In this document: one piece after another, positions 43,492 through 53,198 of the stretch
How the letters are laid out: the number at the start of each line of letters is the position of its first letter
Numbering within the stretch: the first letter of the stretch is position 1
Assembly (NCBI GenBank): GCA_023395555.1
Contig: JAEWYQ010000048.1
Location: 62,001 to 126,000, forward strand
Source of the DNA: Bacillota bacterium
Lineage (GTDB): Bacteria; Bacillota; Clostridia; Lachnospirales; Lachnospiraceae
Length of the DNA: 64,000 bases
Direction of reading: 5' to 3'
Notes under the pieces: model-generated
The model's input: the letters and a program-made list of their open reading frames with translations, nothing else
Database searches by the model: none
What the model was told of the DNA's origin: nothing
Translations under genes and position numbers: made by a program

Positions 43492-45672
43492 ATGATGAAA
43501 AAGAAGAAATTGGTTATTGGTATGGCTATTGTCGTAATTGTTATAATTGCCGTGGTTTTGGCTGTGAGTTCCGCCAATAGCAGATCCACAGGCAGCAATA
43601 GCACGGACAAAGCTTTGATTAAGCCGATCAATGCTTTTCAAAGAATTCCAATTGAGAGTTTCAATGAAAGGGAAGGCGTGATTGTGGAAGACTGCTCGGA
43701 GGATAACAGCCAGAGTATCGGCGGCGTCAGAGACGGTCATTATACGGCATATTATAATGTCGATTTCGGTGAGGAAGGGGCTTATAAAGCTGTTTTTCGC
43801 GCAGCGGCCATGATGGCCGGGGGCGATATTGAGATTCGTCTGGATGGGATTGACGGTGAGCTGATCGGAACCTGCAAGGTTGCCACAACCGGGCCCAATT
43901 GGGAAACCTGGGTTAATGCCGGCTGTGATATACTGCCGACAACCGGAGTTCATGATGTTTATCTGATTTACCGAGGGGAAGATTATCTGTTTAATATTAA
44001 TTGGTTTCGGTTTGCCAAAGACAATGGCAAGGGGATGAGGAGCGTTGCTTTGAGCAATTACTCACCCAGGGTTGGGGATCAGATGACGGCCACCATCTCC
44101 CCTGCCAATGCCATTGTGTCATATGAATGGCTTGTAGAGGAAGAGGTCGTAAGCATTGCCGAGCATTACATAATACAGCCAAGGGACATGGGGAAGACCC
44201 TGCAGGTCCGATTGAAGGGACTGGGATATACCACGGGTGAGCTGGTAAGTGAAGCTACCCGCCAGATACTGTCCGTTGATTATGAATTTAATGTGGAAGA
44301 GGCTGCTTATGAAAGCTTTTCCAGCTTTATTGACGAGTATTATTACAGTAAAATGAATAAATTTGGTTTGTTCCTGGGAACGGAATTCTGGGATCAGGCG
44401 GAGATATATGAGATCGTAATCGATGCTTACGAGAACACGGGGGACCCCAGATACAGGGATATGATATATGATATCTTTCGGGGATTTAAGCTGCATAATG
44501 GGGAGAACTGGGCGCACAATGAATACAATGATGATATTATGTGGATGGTGATTGCCTGTTCCAGAGCCTATTTGCTCACTGGAGACCCGGTATTTGCGGA
44601 AATTGCCCGGAGCCATTTTGATCTGGTATGGGACAGGGGCTGGAGCGATGATTTGGGCGGCGGGATTTGGTGGCGTACTGACAACCAGACCAAGAATTCC
44701 TGTATTAATGGCCCGGCAGTCATAGCGGCCTGTCTTCTGGCCGAAGCCCTGGGAGAAGATGCTTATTATGATAAAGCGGTGCAGATTATGGACTGGCAGG
44801 CAGAGCACCTGTACGATGCTGCTTCAGGTCAAGTGTATGATGCATACGATATTCATGGTTCAAAGAACCACTGGGCTTCTACCTATAACCAGGGAACCTT
44901 TATCGGAGCCAATATGCTGCTGTACGAACACACCCGGGATGAGCTGTATTATAACCGTGCCCGGTTGGCAGCCGATTATACCATCAACACCATGTATCAG
45001 GGCGGAGTTATGAATAATGAAGACAGCAGCGGAGATTTAATTGGGTTTAAAGGGATTCTCTGCCGCTGGATCTACCGGTTTGCCGTAAGATACAATCAGA
45101 CAGATATTCTGGAATGGCTGAAGTATAACGGAGCCGTTGCATGGAACAACAGGAATAAAGCCGGTCTTATCTGGACGACCTGGAATGCAAAAACCAGCGA
45201 TAAGGTTAAATATGATGTATTCGGAGCATCCTCGGCAGTTTCGCTTTTAAATAACAGCAGGACTAAGACAAGCGCAATGCTGGATGGATCTCAGCGAATT
45301 GAGATAGAAGCCTTTGATACCTGCAAAGGTATCGTAACAAAAGAGTGCTCCGAAGGGGGCAAGAGTGTGGCCGGTATCCGGAACAATGATTATACCGTGT
45401 ATTACAATGTGGACTTCAAAGAGGGAGGCTTTACAAAAGCGTCTTTTCGGGCGGCCTCAGCGCGGCAGGGCGGAACCATAGAGATCCGCCTGGGAGGAGT
45501 GGACGGCAAGATCCTTGGAAGCTGTGAGATCAATACCACCGGAGGGTGGGATGTTTGGGAAACGTTTACTTGTGATGTAACAGATGTCAGCGGTATCCAG
45601 GAATTATATCTGGTATACAAAGGCAGCGATGATGATCTGTTTAATCTAAATTGGTTTGAATTAGTCCGGTAA
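43492..45672 (+). CDS. Surface GH76 endo-alpha-1,6-mannanase with two CBM6 modules
   Basis: A 726-residue multi-domain enzyme. An N-terminal lysine-rich segment and membrane helix (about 3-27) anchor or export it; no lipobox is seen. Then come a CBM6 module (about 50-178), an Ig-like segment (about 182-262), the GH76 (alpha/alpha)6 barrel (about 265-580), and a second CBM6 (about 600-726). The GH76 catalytic aspartate pair is D347-D348 in YNDDIMW. It likely cuts the alpha-1,6-mannan backbone outside the cell. AGGAGA lies just upstream. First gene of the ten-gene operon. Confidence 0.9.
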   Translation: MMKKKKLVIGMAIVVIVIIAVVLAVSSANSRSTGSNSTDKALIKPINAFQRIPIESFNEREGVIVEDCSEDNSQSIGGVRDGHYTAYYNVDFGEEGAYKAVFRAAAMMAGGDIEIRLDGIDGELIGTCKVATTGPNWETWVNAGCDILPTTGVHDVYLIYRGEDYLFNINWFRFAKDNGKGMRSVALSNYSPRVGDQMTATISPANAIVSYEWLVEEEVVSIAEHYIIQPRDMGKTLQVRLKGLGYTTGELVSEATRQILSVDYEFNVEEAAYESFSSFIDEYYYSKMNKFGLFLGTEFWDQAEIYEIVIDAYENTGDPRYRDMIYDIFRGFKLHNGENWAHNEYNDDIMWMVIACSRAYLLTGDPVFAEIARSHFDLVWDRGWSDDLGGGIWWRTDNQTKNSCINGPAVIAACLLAEALGEDAYYDKAVQIMDWQAEHLYDAASGQVYDAYDIHGSKNHWASTYNQGTFIGANMLLYEHTRDELYYNRARLAADYTINTMYQGGVMNNEDSSGDLIGFKGILCRWIYRFAVRYNQTDILEWLKYNGAVAWNNRNKAGLIWTTWNAKTSDKVKYDVFGASSAVSLLNNSRTKTSAMLDGSQRIEIEAFDTCKGIVTKECSEGGKSVAGIRNNDYTVYYNVDFKEGGFTKASFRAASARQGGTIEIRLGGVDGKILGSCEINTTGGWDVWETFTCDVTDVSGIQELYLVYKGSDDDLFNLNWFELVR

Positions 45673-45712
45673 GGAACAAATTCAGCCGCAAAAAAAGAAA
45701 GGGAGAATAGGT

Positions 45713-46801
45713 ATGAGGATGGCAGTGAAGAAAAAAATTGGCGCTTTATTGATTTGCTTACTGGTATTTGGTTTGATTGGATGCGCTAAAGATACCGGTA
45801 AAGAGCCGGTGGACAGCAATGCCGTATTAGACGATAATACAGGTGATGCAGTACAGGATGAAACACCGGCAGAGGAAGCGCCGGAAGAGGAGGCTCCGGC
45901 AGAGGAGACACCCGCAGAAGAAACACCCGCGGATGCTGAGGCTGAACCGGAAGAGGAGCCGGAAGCAGTGGTAAAAGAAAAGAATGCAAAAGATGTGATT
46001 AAATTTGCTGAAAATGATTTATTAGAAGGACTGGTAGTGGAAGACGGCTCCGATGAAGATGGGGGGCAGACAGTTGGCGGCGTTAATAACGGTGACTATA
46101 TTGCTTTCTATCAGGTGAATTTCGGAAACGGCGGTTTTTCCAAGGCTTCCTTCCGGGCGGCCTCCTGGTATGAGGAAGGCGGAGAGGTTGAAATCCGTAT
46201 CGGCGGCATTGAGGGTCAGCTGGTTGGAACCTGTCATATTCCGGGAACCGGTGATTGGAGCATCTGGCAGACCTTTGACTTTGAGGTGGCGGATCTGGCA
46301 TCGATTGAAGGAATTCAGGACGTTTATATGGTATTTACCAATGGCGGTGAATGGTTATTCAATCTTAACTGGTTCCAGTTTGCAAAAGGGCCCCATGATG
46401 CGGCAGCAGTCATTGAAGCAGAAGATTATACGGACGGCTTTGATCTGGTTGTGGAAGCCAATTCCGACACGGAAGGCGCTATGGGAATCGGCGGCATTAA
46501 CAACGGTGACTATACTGCGTATCATATTAACTTCGGTGACGGCGGATATAATAAGGTGATCTTCAGAGTAGCTTCCTGGTACATGGAAGGCGGAGAGGTT
46601 GAGATCCGCTTGGGCGGCATTGACGGAGATCTGGTGGGAGTTTGTAAAGTGCCCGGTACCGGTGATTGGAATATATGGGATTCCGTTACCTGTGAAGTGG
46701 AAGGTCTTGCATCTCTCACAGGGGAACAGCTGGTATATCTGGTATATACCAACGGAGGAGACTGGCTGTTTAATATGAACTGGTTCCAGTTTGAAAAATA
46801 A
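45713..46801 (+). CDS. Lipoprotein with two CBM6 modules and no catalytic domain
   Basis: A 362-residue lipoprotein. The signal ends in FGLIGC, with lipidation at C24. A Pro/Glu/Ala-rich spacer (about 45-88, with repeated APAEETPAEE-like units) lifts two tandem CBM6 modules (about 95-225 and 230-362) off the membrane. Each repeat has GEVEIR-GGI--LVG-C, a W-IW segment and the ending WLFN-NWFQF. The modules resemble those of the adjacent GH76 protein. A surface glycan-capture role is inferred. It lies between the mannanase and a solute-binding protein. Confidence 0.88.
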   Translation: MRMAVKKKIGALLICLLVFGLIGCAKDTGKEPVDSNAVLDDNTGDAVQDETPAEEAPEEEAPAEETPAEETPADAEAEPEEEPEAVVKEKNAKDVIKFAENDLLEGLVVEDGSDEDGGQTVGGVNNGDYIAFYQVNFGNGGFSKASFRAASWYEEGGEVEIRIGGIEGQLVGTCHIPGTGDWSIWQTFDFEVADLASIEGIQDVYMVFTNGGEWLFNLNWFQFAKGPHDAAAVIEAEDYTDGFDLVVEANSDTEGAMGIGGINNGDYTAYHINFGDGGYNKVIFRVASWYMEGGEVEIRLGGIDGDLVGVCKVPGTGDWNIWDSVTCEVEGLASLTGEQLVYLVYTNGGDWLFNMNWFQFEK

Positions 46802-46822
46802 AAAAGGGGGATGAATAGGAAG

Positions 46823-48334
46823 ATGAAGAAAATAATCAGCTTACTTTTAGTATTTGTCATGATATTAGGTCTGGCCGCCTGTTCTCAAGATGGAGATAAG
46901 GATAAGAAACCGGAGGCACCGGACCAGGTGACTGAGGCTCCCGGCAGTGAAGAGGTGACCCCCGATGCAGAGGGCGAAGGCGAGCCCGAGGATGATACGG
47001 ATCTTAATGCACCTCCGGTAGTGGATCTGGACGGTTATGAATTTGTGGTGGCAGATGTGAATGAGAACCGTTGGTTTCCCAAGGAAGGAAGCTCCGAAGT
47101 CGCCAACGCCATTATTGAAAGAGTAAAATGGGTTGAAGACACCTATAATTGCAAGATTACATACAGAAATCATAATGAAACAGAGTTTTCCGATGCGGTA
47201 TTATCCGGTGATAAATATGCGGATATTATCATCTGCCCCACCTGGGAGATCGGAAGACATGTAAACGGCAAAAGGGTAATGGATATTACCAATGTTCCCG
47301 GCCTGGATTTTACAAAATCTTATTGGGTTGATTATAATAATATCCAGCTGCTTGCTTATGGGGACCGTATCTATGGAATGGGTGCTCCCTTTGCCAGCCA
47401 GAACGATGAAGTCTTCGTAATGTTCTTTAATAAAGCAATCATCGAGGAATTGAATCTGGAAAGCCCCTATGCTCTGGTTGAAAGAGGGGAATGGACCTTT
47501 GATAAATTCCTGGAATACCAGAGAGCGGCTGCGAAGGACCTGAACGGTGACGGCGTCATGGACGAGAATGACCGTTATGGACTTGCTACCGGTCATGACT
47601 GGGATGTCTCAGTAGTTTTATATCTGGCTTCCGGTAATAAAGTCATTAAGCAGGAAGCGGACGGCTCCATTACCTTTGGCGTTAATACTCCCGAAGCCTT
47701 TGAGGCGATTAATACCATTAAGCAGATGGTAGCAGTTGGCGATACCTTCTATCCGAAGCCGGAAGGCTCCGATATGGATGCCTATGTGGAAGCTTTTGTG
47801 GAAGGGAAATCACTTTTTTATACCTATTCCAGAGGCAGAGGCGTGGCAGACAAGATTTATGAAATGGAGGATGACTTCGGTATTGTTCCCATTCCCATGG
47901 GCAACAACACCAATACCTATCAGTGCTGGGTAAGCCATGATGCGCCCAGTATGGCGGTGCCCATTACCAATCCGGATATCGAGAAGACGGGTATTGTGAT
48001 CGAAGCATTGGCTTACGCGGCTCAGAAGGAGAATGATATTGCGTTTGAGGAGTATGTGCTTACAAAGCTGAGAGATGATGAATCTGCAGAAATTCTGAAG
48101 CAGGTAAACCAATATGCGGTATCCGACCTTTGCTTCATCGGACAGCAGATGGTAGGCTCCATCTACTCCGGCTTAAATATTATTCCAAATACATGCTTTT
48201 ATCAGCCGACGAACGAAGTAGCATCCATGGTTGCCGAGGTTGAAATTGCGGTAGAAACAGGTATTGAAGAATTTGTTCAAAAGATGCAGGGCATCTATGA
48301 GGCTGAGACAGGAGAGACTGAGGCAGCAGAATAA
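46823..48334 (+). CDS. Lipoprotein ABC solute-binding protein (sugar type)
   Basis: A 503-residue extracellular solute-binding protein, family 1 type. Its lipoprotein signal MKKIISLLLVFVMILGLAAC gives C20 as the lipidated residue. An acidic linker follows (about 25-65), then the two-lobed binding fold with FFNKAIIEELNLESPYALVERGEWTFDKFLEY in outline. It presumably captures manno-oligosaccharides released by the GH76 enzyme. Starts at 46811 and 46823 are both possible; the second is preferred by signal-peptide shape. Hairpins follow in the spacer to the next gene. Confidence 0.85.
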   Translation: MKKIISLLLVFVMILGLAACSQDGDKDKKPEAPDQVTEAPGSEEVTPDAEGEGEPEDDTDLNAPPVVDLDGYEFVVADVNENRWFPKEGSSEVANAIIERVKWVEDTYNCKITYRNHNETEFSDAVLSGDKYADIIICPTWEIGRHVNGKRVMDITNVPGLDFTKSYWVDYNNIQLLAYGDRIYGMGAPFASQNDEVFVMFFNKAIIEELNLESPYALVERGEWTFDKFLEYQRAAAKDLNGDGVMDENDRYGLATGHDWDVSVVLYLASGNKVIKQEADGSITFGVNTPEAFEAINTIKQMVAVGDTFYPKPEGSDMDAYVEAFVEGKSLFYTYSRGRGVADKIYEMEDDFGIVPIPMGNNTNTYQCWVSHDAPSMAVPITNPDIEKTGIVIEALAYAAQKENDIAFEEYVLTKLRDDESAEILKQVNQYAVSDLCFIGQQMVGSIYSGLNIIPNTCFYQPTNEVASMVAEVEIAVETGIEEFVQKMQGIYEAETGETEAAE

Positions 48335-48344
48335 ATTAATTGAA

Positions 48345-48454
48345 TGATTAAAGCGTCACAAGCTCCTTCGGTGCTTTAATCATCAAAATGAGGGATTCAA
48401 ATCACTGATTTGTGAGGCGCGGGCCTCAGTCATATTGAGAGGTTTGAATCCCTC
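48345..48454. repeat. Two hairpins between the two solute-binding protein genes
   Basis: The first is TGATTAAAGC (48345-48354) with GCTTTAATCA (48373-48382). The second is a perfect 12-bp stem, GAGGGATTCAAA (48390-48401) with TTTGAATCCCTC (48443-48454). Neither has a T tail. They likely mark mRNA processing or stabilisation. Confidence 0.7.
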
Positions 48455-48496
48455 TCCTTGAGTTGGCAGGCATTGAAGAAAGGCATGGTTATTGGC

Positions 48497-51376
48497 ATGG
48501 AATTGAAGATGAAAAGGTTGGCCGGTATGGTTTTTCTGCTTTCCGCGTTCTGTTTTATATTATTTTCCATAAAGGGCAATAGAGCACAGGCTGACAGCAA
48601 AGAAACGCCGGAGGAGAAGAGTCTGAATTATTACGGGGGAGATACCTACTCCGGGTACCTGGCGACGCACCAGAATGCCGGCGCCGGTGCGGATGTCCAT
48701 AGAATTCCGGCAGATCATTATTCGGAAGCCGCCGGAGAGATAAGCAAGGCGGACGGCCCGATAGATAAGACGCCCGGCAGCGGCGCATATGAAAGTATTA
48801 TTTATACCGGAGAGGAAAGCAGTGTTTCATGGCAGGTGACCATTGAAACAGCGGGAATGTATCATATTTCAATTGACTATCTTCCGGCTGAAGGTAATGG
48901 CAATAGTATGGAACGAAATATTTACATAGATGGGAAGATACCCTATAACGAAGCGCAGTTTATCACATTTTCACGGGTTTGGGCTGATGAGGATAAGATC
49001 AGACAGGATGTGAACGGCAATGACATCCGTCCCAGGCAGATAGAAGCACCGGAATGGAGAAGTGTTTATCTTTACGATGCATCCAGGTATTATAATGACC
49101 CTCTGGAATTCTATCTGGAGAAGGGGACTCATACCATAACCCTGGAAGGAGTTCGTGAGCCCATGTATATCGGGCAGATCACGGTTGGCAGGAGGAAGGA
49201 ATTACCGGACTATGCCCAGGTAAAGGCGGAATATGAGAAGAAGGGGTATAAAGCTGCTTCGGCCAAACCCATTAAGGTACAGGCAGAGAATATGCACCGG
49301 AAATCAGATTACACCCTGTATCCCGCGACTGACCGTACCTCACCTGCAACGGAGCCCCAGGATGTGGCTGCAGTAAAATTGAATACAGTCAGTGAAAGCA
49401 AGTTTAAACTGGCCGGACAATGGGTCAGCTGGAAGCTGGATGTCCCGGAGGACGGGCTGTACACCATAGCGCTCCGCTATAAACAGAGCATTCTGTCCGG
49501 TGTATATTCCAACAGAACGCTGAGGATAGACGGCGAGATACCCTTCGAAGAAGCAAAAGCACTGAGCTTTCGATACAGCAGTGACTGGATCGTAGAGAAC
49601 TTCGGTAACGGGCAGGAGGACTACCTATTCTATCTGACTGCCGGAGAACATGAGATCAGCCTGGAAGTAACCCTGGGAGAGCTGGCCTCCTCCATTGCCC
49701 AGGTGAATGACAGCCTGACGGTATTAAATGAGATATACCGGAATGTATTGTTAATTACCGGTGCGGAGCCGGACATTTACAGGGATTATAATTTTCACCG
49801 GCAGATCCCGCGGATTATCACCCTGATGGGAGAGCAGGCAGAGGCAATTGCCGGAATAACAAAGCAGCTGGAAGAAATCGTGGGACGTAAGGGAGAACAG
49901 ACGGTTATTCTGGACAAATTGCAGAGCCAGCTGGGAAGAATGCATAAGAATCCCAGGCAGATAGCCAATAATTTTACTGCATTTAAGGACAATATCGGTA
50001 ATCTGGCAAGCTGGATTTTAACCATCAGCGAACAGCCCTTATCCATTGATTATATTTATGCGGCTCCCTCCGGGAATAAACTGCCCAGCGCGGAGTATGG
50101 CTTCTTTGCTAATCTGTGGTACGAAATAAAAAGCTTTGTGATGTCCTTCTTTGTTGATTATGCTGCTTTGGGATTGACGGGAAGCGATGATAATACGGAG
50201 GCTGCGGCATCCGTGGAGGTCTGGATTACATCGGGAAGGGATCAGGCCAACATACTAAGGCAGATGATCAACGACAGCTTCACCCCGGAGAAGAGGATTC
50301 ATGTTGATTTAAAGCTGGTAAATGAAGAAAGCTTACTGCCCTCTGTTCTGGCGGGGCAGGGACCGGATGTTGCCCTGGGCAATCAGGTGGGCATGCCGAT
50401 CCAATATGCAATTCGGAATGCGGTGGTCAATTTGGATGAATTTGAAGGGTTTGATGAAGTGAAGCAGCGTTTTCACGAAAGTGCAATGGTTCCCTATGAA
50501 TTTGAGGGAAAGACCTATGCCATACCGGAGACCCAGACATTTCCCATGATGTTCTACCGGAAGGATATTTTTGCCCAATTGGGAATCGAAGTTCCCCAGA
50601 CATGGAATGATTTTTATAAAGCAATTGCGGTTCTGCAAAGGAATAATCTGGAGATCGGTTTTCCCAAGGGCTTTGCAGGAACACAAATTTTCTTATATCA
50701 AGGCGGGGGATCCTTATATAACCCTTCCTTATCTGCATCAACCCTGAACGGAGATAGGACCATTGATGCCTTCCAGGAAATGATAGAATTATTTACGACC
50801 TACAAATTCCCCCGGGATTATAATTTTTCTAACCGTTTCCGTACCGGTCAGATGCCTTTGGCAATTCAGGATTATACAGAATACAATATATTGACTGCTT
50901 TTGCCCCGGAGATTAAGGGATTATGGGGATTTGCACCCATACCGGGAATCCTGGAGGAGGATGGGACCATCAACAGGGCGGCGGCAAGTGTGGGGACCTG
51001 TGCAATGGTTCTCTGGGGGGCTGAGGACAAGAATGCCTCCTGGGAGTTTTTGAAGTGGTGGACCTCCGCGGAAATCCAGGCAAGATTTGCCCAGGAGATT
51101 AAATCGGTTCTGGATAAGGCCGCAATGTATGCTACCGCCAACAGGGATGCCATCAAGAGTCTGCCATGGACCAAGGAGGAATACAGCAATCTATTGATGC
51201 AATGGAACCATATCCAGGGGACCCCGGAGGTTCCAGGCGGGTATTATGTGTCAAGAAGTGTGGAATTTGCCTCCAATATCGCCTATGAGACCGGGGACGG
51301 TGAGGTGCTGATGGATTATGCAAAGGAAACCAACGAAGAGATTAAAAGAAAACGAGCAGAGTTCGGGCTTGAATGA
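48497..51376 (+). CDS. Solute-binding protein fused to carbohydrate-binding-like modules
   Basis: A large protein (about 959 residues) with an N-terminal membrane segment or signal (about 7-25, no lipobox). Two repeated beta-sandwich modules (about 60-240 and 250-395) contain matching motifs: VSWQVTIETAGMYHI with IYIDGKIPYNEA, and VSWKLDVPEDGLYTI with LRIDGEIPFEEA. A helical, coiled-coil-like section (about 400-520) and a family 1 solute-binding domain (about 575-959, LPSVLAGQGPDVALGNQ, YAIPETQTFPMMFYRKDIF) follow. It is probably a tethered binder for one of the two permease pairs. The start is uncertain: 48485 or 48497. Confidence 0.82.
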   Translation: MELKMKRLAGMVFLLSAFCFILFSIKGNRAQADSKETPEEKSLNYYGGDTYSGYLATHQNAGAGADVHRIPADHYSEAAGEISKADGPIDKTPGSGAYESIIYTGEESSVSWQVTIETAGMYHISIDYLPAEGNGNSMERNIYIDGKIPYNEAQFITFSRVWADEDKIRQDVNGNDIRPRQIEAPEWRSVYLYDASRYYNDPLEFYLEKGTHTITLEGVREPMYIGQITVGRRKELPDYAQVKAEYEKKGYKAASAKPIKVQAENMHRKSDYTLYPATDRTSPATEPQDVAAVKLNTVSESKFKLAGQWVSWKLDVPEDGLYTIALRYKQSILSGVYSNRTLRIDGEIPFEEAKALSFRYSSDWIVENFGNGQEDYLFYLTAGEHEISLEVTLGELASSIAQVNDSLTVLNEIYRNVLLITGAEPDIYRDYNFHRQIPRIITLMGEQAEAIAGITKQLEEIVGRKGEQTVILDKLQSQLGRMHKNPRQIANNFTAFKDNIGNLASWILTISEQPLSIDYIYAAPSGNKLPSAEYGFFANLWYEIKSFVMSFFVDYAALGLTGSDDNTEAAASVEVWITSGRDQANILRQMINDSFTPEKRIHVDLKLVNEESLLPSVLAGQGPDVALGNQVGMPIQYAIRNAVVNLDEFEGFDEVKQRFHESAMVPYEFEGKTYAIPETQTFPMMFYRKDIFAQLGIEVPQTWNDFYKAIAVLQRNNLEIGFPKGFAGTQIFLYQGGGSLYNPSLSASTLNGDRTIDAFQEMIELFTTYKFPRDYNFSNRFRTGQMPLAIQDYTEYNILTAFAPEIKGLWGFAPIPGILEEDGTINRAAASVGTCAMVLWGAEDKNASWEFLKWWTSAEIQARFAQEIKSVLDKAAMYATANRDAIKSLPWTKEEYSNLLMQWNHIQGTPEVPGGYYVSRSVEFASNIAYETGDGEVLMDYAKETNEEIKRKRAEFGLE

Positions 51377-51391
51377 TGAGGAGGAAATGAG

Positions 51392-52300
51392 TTGAAACAA
51401 TATAAAAGAACAAAATTATGGCATGAGATAAAGCGGAATAAGAAGAGTTATTTATTTGTGGCTCCCTATATGCTGATGTTCTTCTGCTTTACCGCATTGC
51501 CGGTTATCATTTCCATATATTTGAGCTTTACCTCGTTCAATGTGCTGGAGCCTCCCGTATTTATCGGACTGGAGAACTACATAAGACTCTTTCTTAAGGA
51601 CCGGATCTTTATGGATGCTATAGGAAACACCTTTATCATGGCGGTAATCATAGGTCCGGTGGGGTATCTTATTTGTTTATTCCTGGCATGGATGCTGAAC
51701 GAGCTGCCCAAGCTGTGGAGAACCATCTTAACCCTTGTTTTTTATGCGCCGTCCCTATCCGGTAATGTCTATTTTATTTTCCAGTATCTGTTTAATAATG
51801 ATGCCCAGGGATATATGAATGCCGTATTAATCCGTTATGGTATCATACAAGCTCCGATTCTATGGTTTCAGAATGAAAAGTATATGATGGGCCTGATCAT
51901 TGGAATTGCCCTGTGGACCAGTGTGGGGACAACCTTTCTGTCCTTTATCGCCGGGCTTCAGGGAATTCCCGACTATCTGTATGAAGCGGCGGCAATTGAC
52001 GGAATTAAAAACCGCTGGCAGGAGCTGTGGTATGTAACCCTGCCGTCCATGAAGCCCCAGCTTATGTTCGGTGCGGTCATGAGCATTACCGGAGCCTTTG
52101 GGGTAGGAAGCATTGTCACGGCCCTGGCCGGATTGCCTTCCACCAACTATGCGGCTCATACGGTTTTCAACCATCTGGAGGATTATGGCCGGGTGCGTTT
52201 TGAGATGGGTTACGCCTCAGCCATAGCAACCATACTTTTCGTCATTATGATAGGCTCCAATAAAGTGATACAAAAGGTTATTTCGAAGGTGGGTGAGTAG
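51392..52300 (+). CDS. Sugar ABC transporter permease, MalF/UgpA type (pair 1)
   Basis: A 302-residue membrane protein with six predicted helices. The cytosolic EAA loop is in YEAAAIDGIKNRWQELWYVTLPSM, which docks the ATPase. The start is TTG at 51392, following GAGGAGG; an in-frame ATG is not available close by. It directly follows the CBM-fused binding protein and is one base from its partner permease. Confidence 0.92.
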   Translation: MKQYKRTKLWHEIKRNKKSYLFVAPYMLMFFCFTALPVIISIYLSFTSFNVLEPPVFIGLENYIRLFLKDRIFMDAIGNTFIMAVIIGPVGYLICLFLAWMLNELPKLWRTILTLVFYAPSLSGNVYFIFQYLFNNDAQGYMNAVLIRYGIIQAPILWFQNEKYMMGLIIGIALWTSVGTTFLSFIAGLQGIPDYLYEAAAIDGIKNRWQELWYVTLPSMKPQLMFGAVMSITGAFGVGSIVTALAGLPSTNYAAHTVFNHLEDYGRVRFEMGYASAIATILFVIMIGSNKVIQKVISKVGE

Positions 52301-52301
52301 G

Positions 52302-53183
52302 ATGGCATATAAGAAAAAAATAAAGCTTTCGAGACGTACGCGGGGGGTAAAACGGTCTTACGCCACGGATATGGGAATGTATCTGCTGCTGATGCTGTTT
52401 GGAGTTATTATGGCATTGCCCCTGGTATATGCAGTCAGTAATTCGATGAAGCCCCTGGAAGAATTCTTTTACTTCCCTCCAAGACTTTTTGTAGAGAATC
52501 CCACTGCAAAGAACTTTACGGATCTATTCCGTCTGATGTCCGATTCCTGGGTACCCTTCGGAAGATATATTTTTAATACCGTGTTCATTACGGGGGTGGG
52601 GACCGCCGGCCATGTTTTTATTGCATCTCTTTGTGCCTTTGCCATGTCAAAGCATGAGTTTCCGGGCAAGACGATTTTATTCAGCATGGTTGTATTATCC
52701 CTGATGTTCAATTCGGCGGTAACGGCTATTCCCAGCTTTTTGATTTTTACCAAGCTGAATTGGATTGATTCCTATAAATCAATTATTATTCCGGCATTCT
52801 CTTCCGCCCTGGGCCTGTACCTGATGAAGCAATTCATGGATCAGATGGTTCCGGACAGCATTTTAGAAGCAGCGAGAATTGATGGTGCAAAGGAGCTATA
52901 TGTATTCTGGAATATAGCCATGCCCATGGTAAAGCCTGCGTGGCTGACCTTAATTATGTTTTCCGTCCAAGGCCTGTGGGGAATTGGCTCCAGCGTCTAT
53001 ATCAGAAGCGAGGAGCTGAAAACGGTGAACTATGCGCTCTCACAGATTATGAGCGGCGGGATAGCGAGAGCGGGTGCAGCTGCAGCGGCACAGGTACTGA
53101 TGATGATTGTTCCGATCCTTATCTTCCTGTTTACGCAGTCCAATATTATTGAGACCATGTCCACATCTGGTATGAAAGATTGA
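52302..53183 (+). CDS. Sugar ABC transporter permease, MalG type (pair 1)
   Basis: A 293-residue protein with six helices. The EAA loop is LEAARIDGAKELYVFWNIAMPMVKP. It pairs with the upstream MalF-like subunit in the membrane. ATG 52302 lies eight bases after GGTGGG; a GTG three codons earlier would overlap the previous stop. No ATPase gene is adjacent. Confidence 0.92.
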   Translation: MAYKKKIKLSRRTRGVKRSYATDMGMYLLLMLFGVIMALPLVYAVSNSMKPLEEFFYFPPRLFVENPTAKNFTDLFRLMSDSWVPFGRYIFNTVFITGVGTAGHVFIASLCAFAMSKHEFPGKTILFSMVVLSLMFNSAVTAIPSFLIFTKLNWIDSYKSIIIPAFSSALGLYLMKQFMDQMVPDSILEAARIDGAKELYVFWNIAMPMVKPAWLTLIMFSVQGLWGIGSSVYIRSEELKTVNYALSQIMSGGIARAGAAAAAQVLMMIVPILIFLFTQSNIIETMSTSGMKD

Positions 53184-53198
53184 TAGGGAGGAAGCAGG

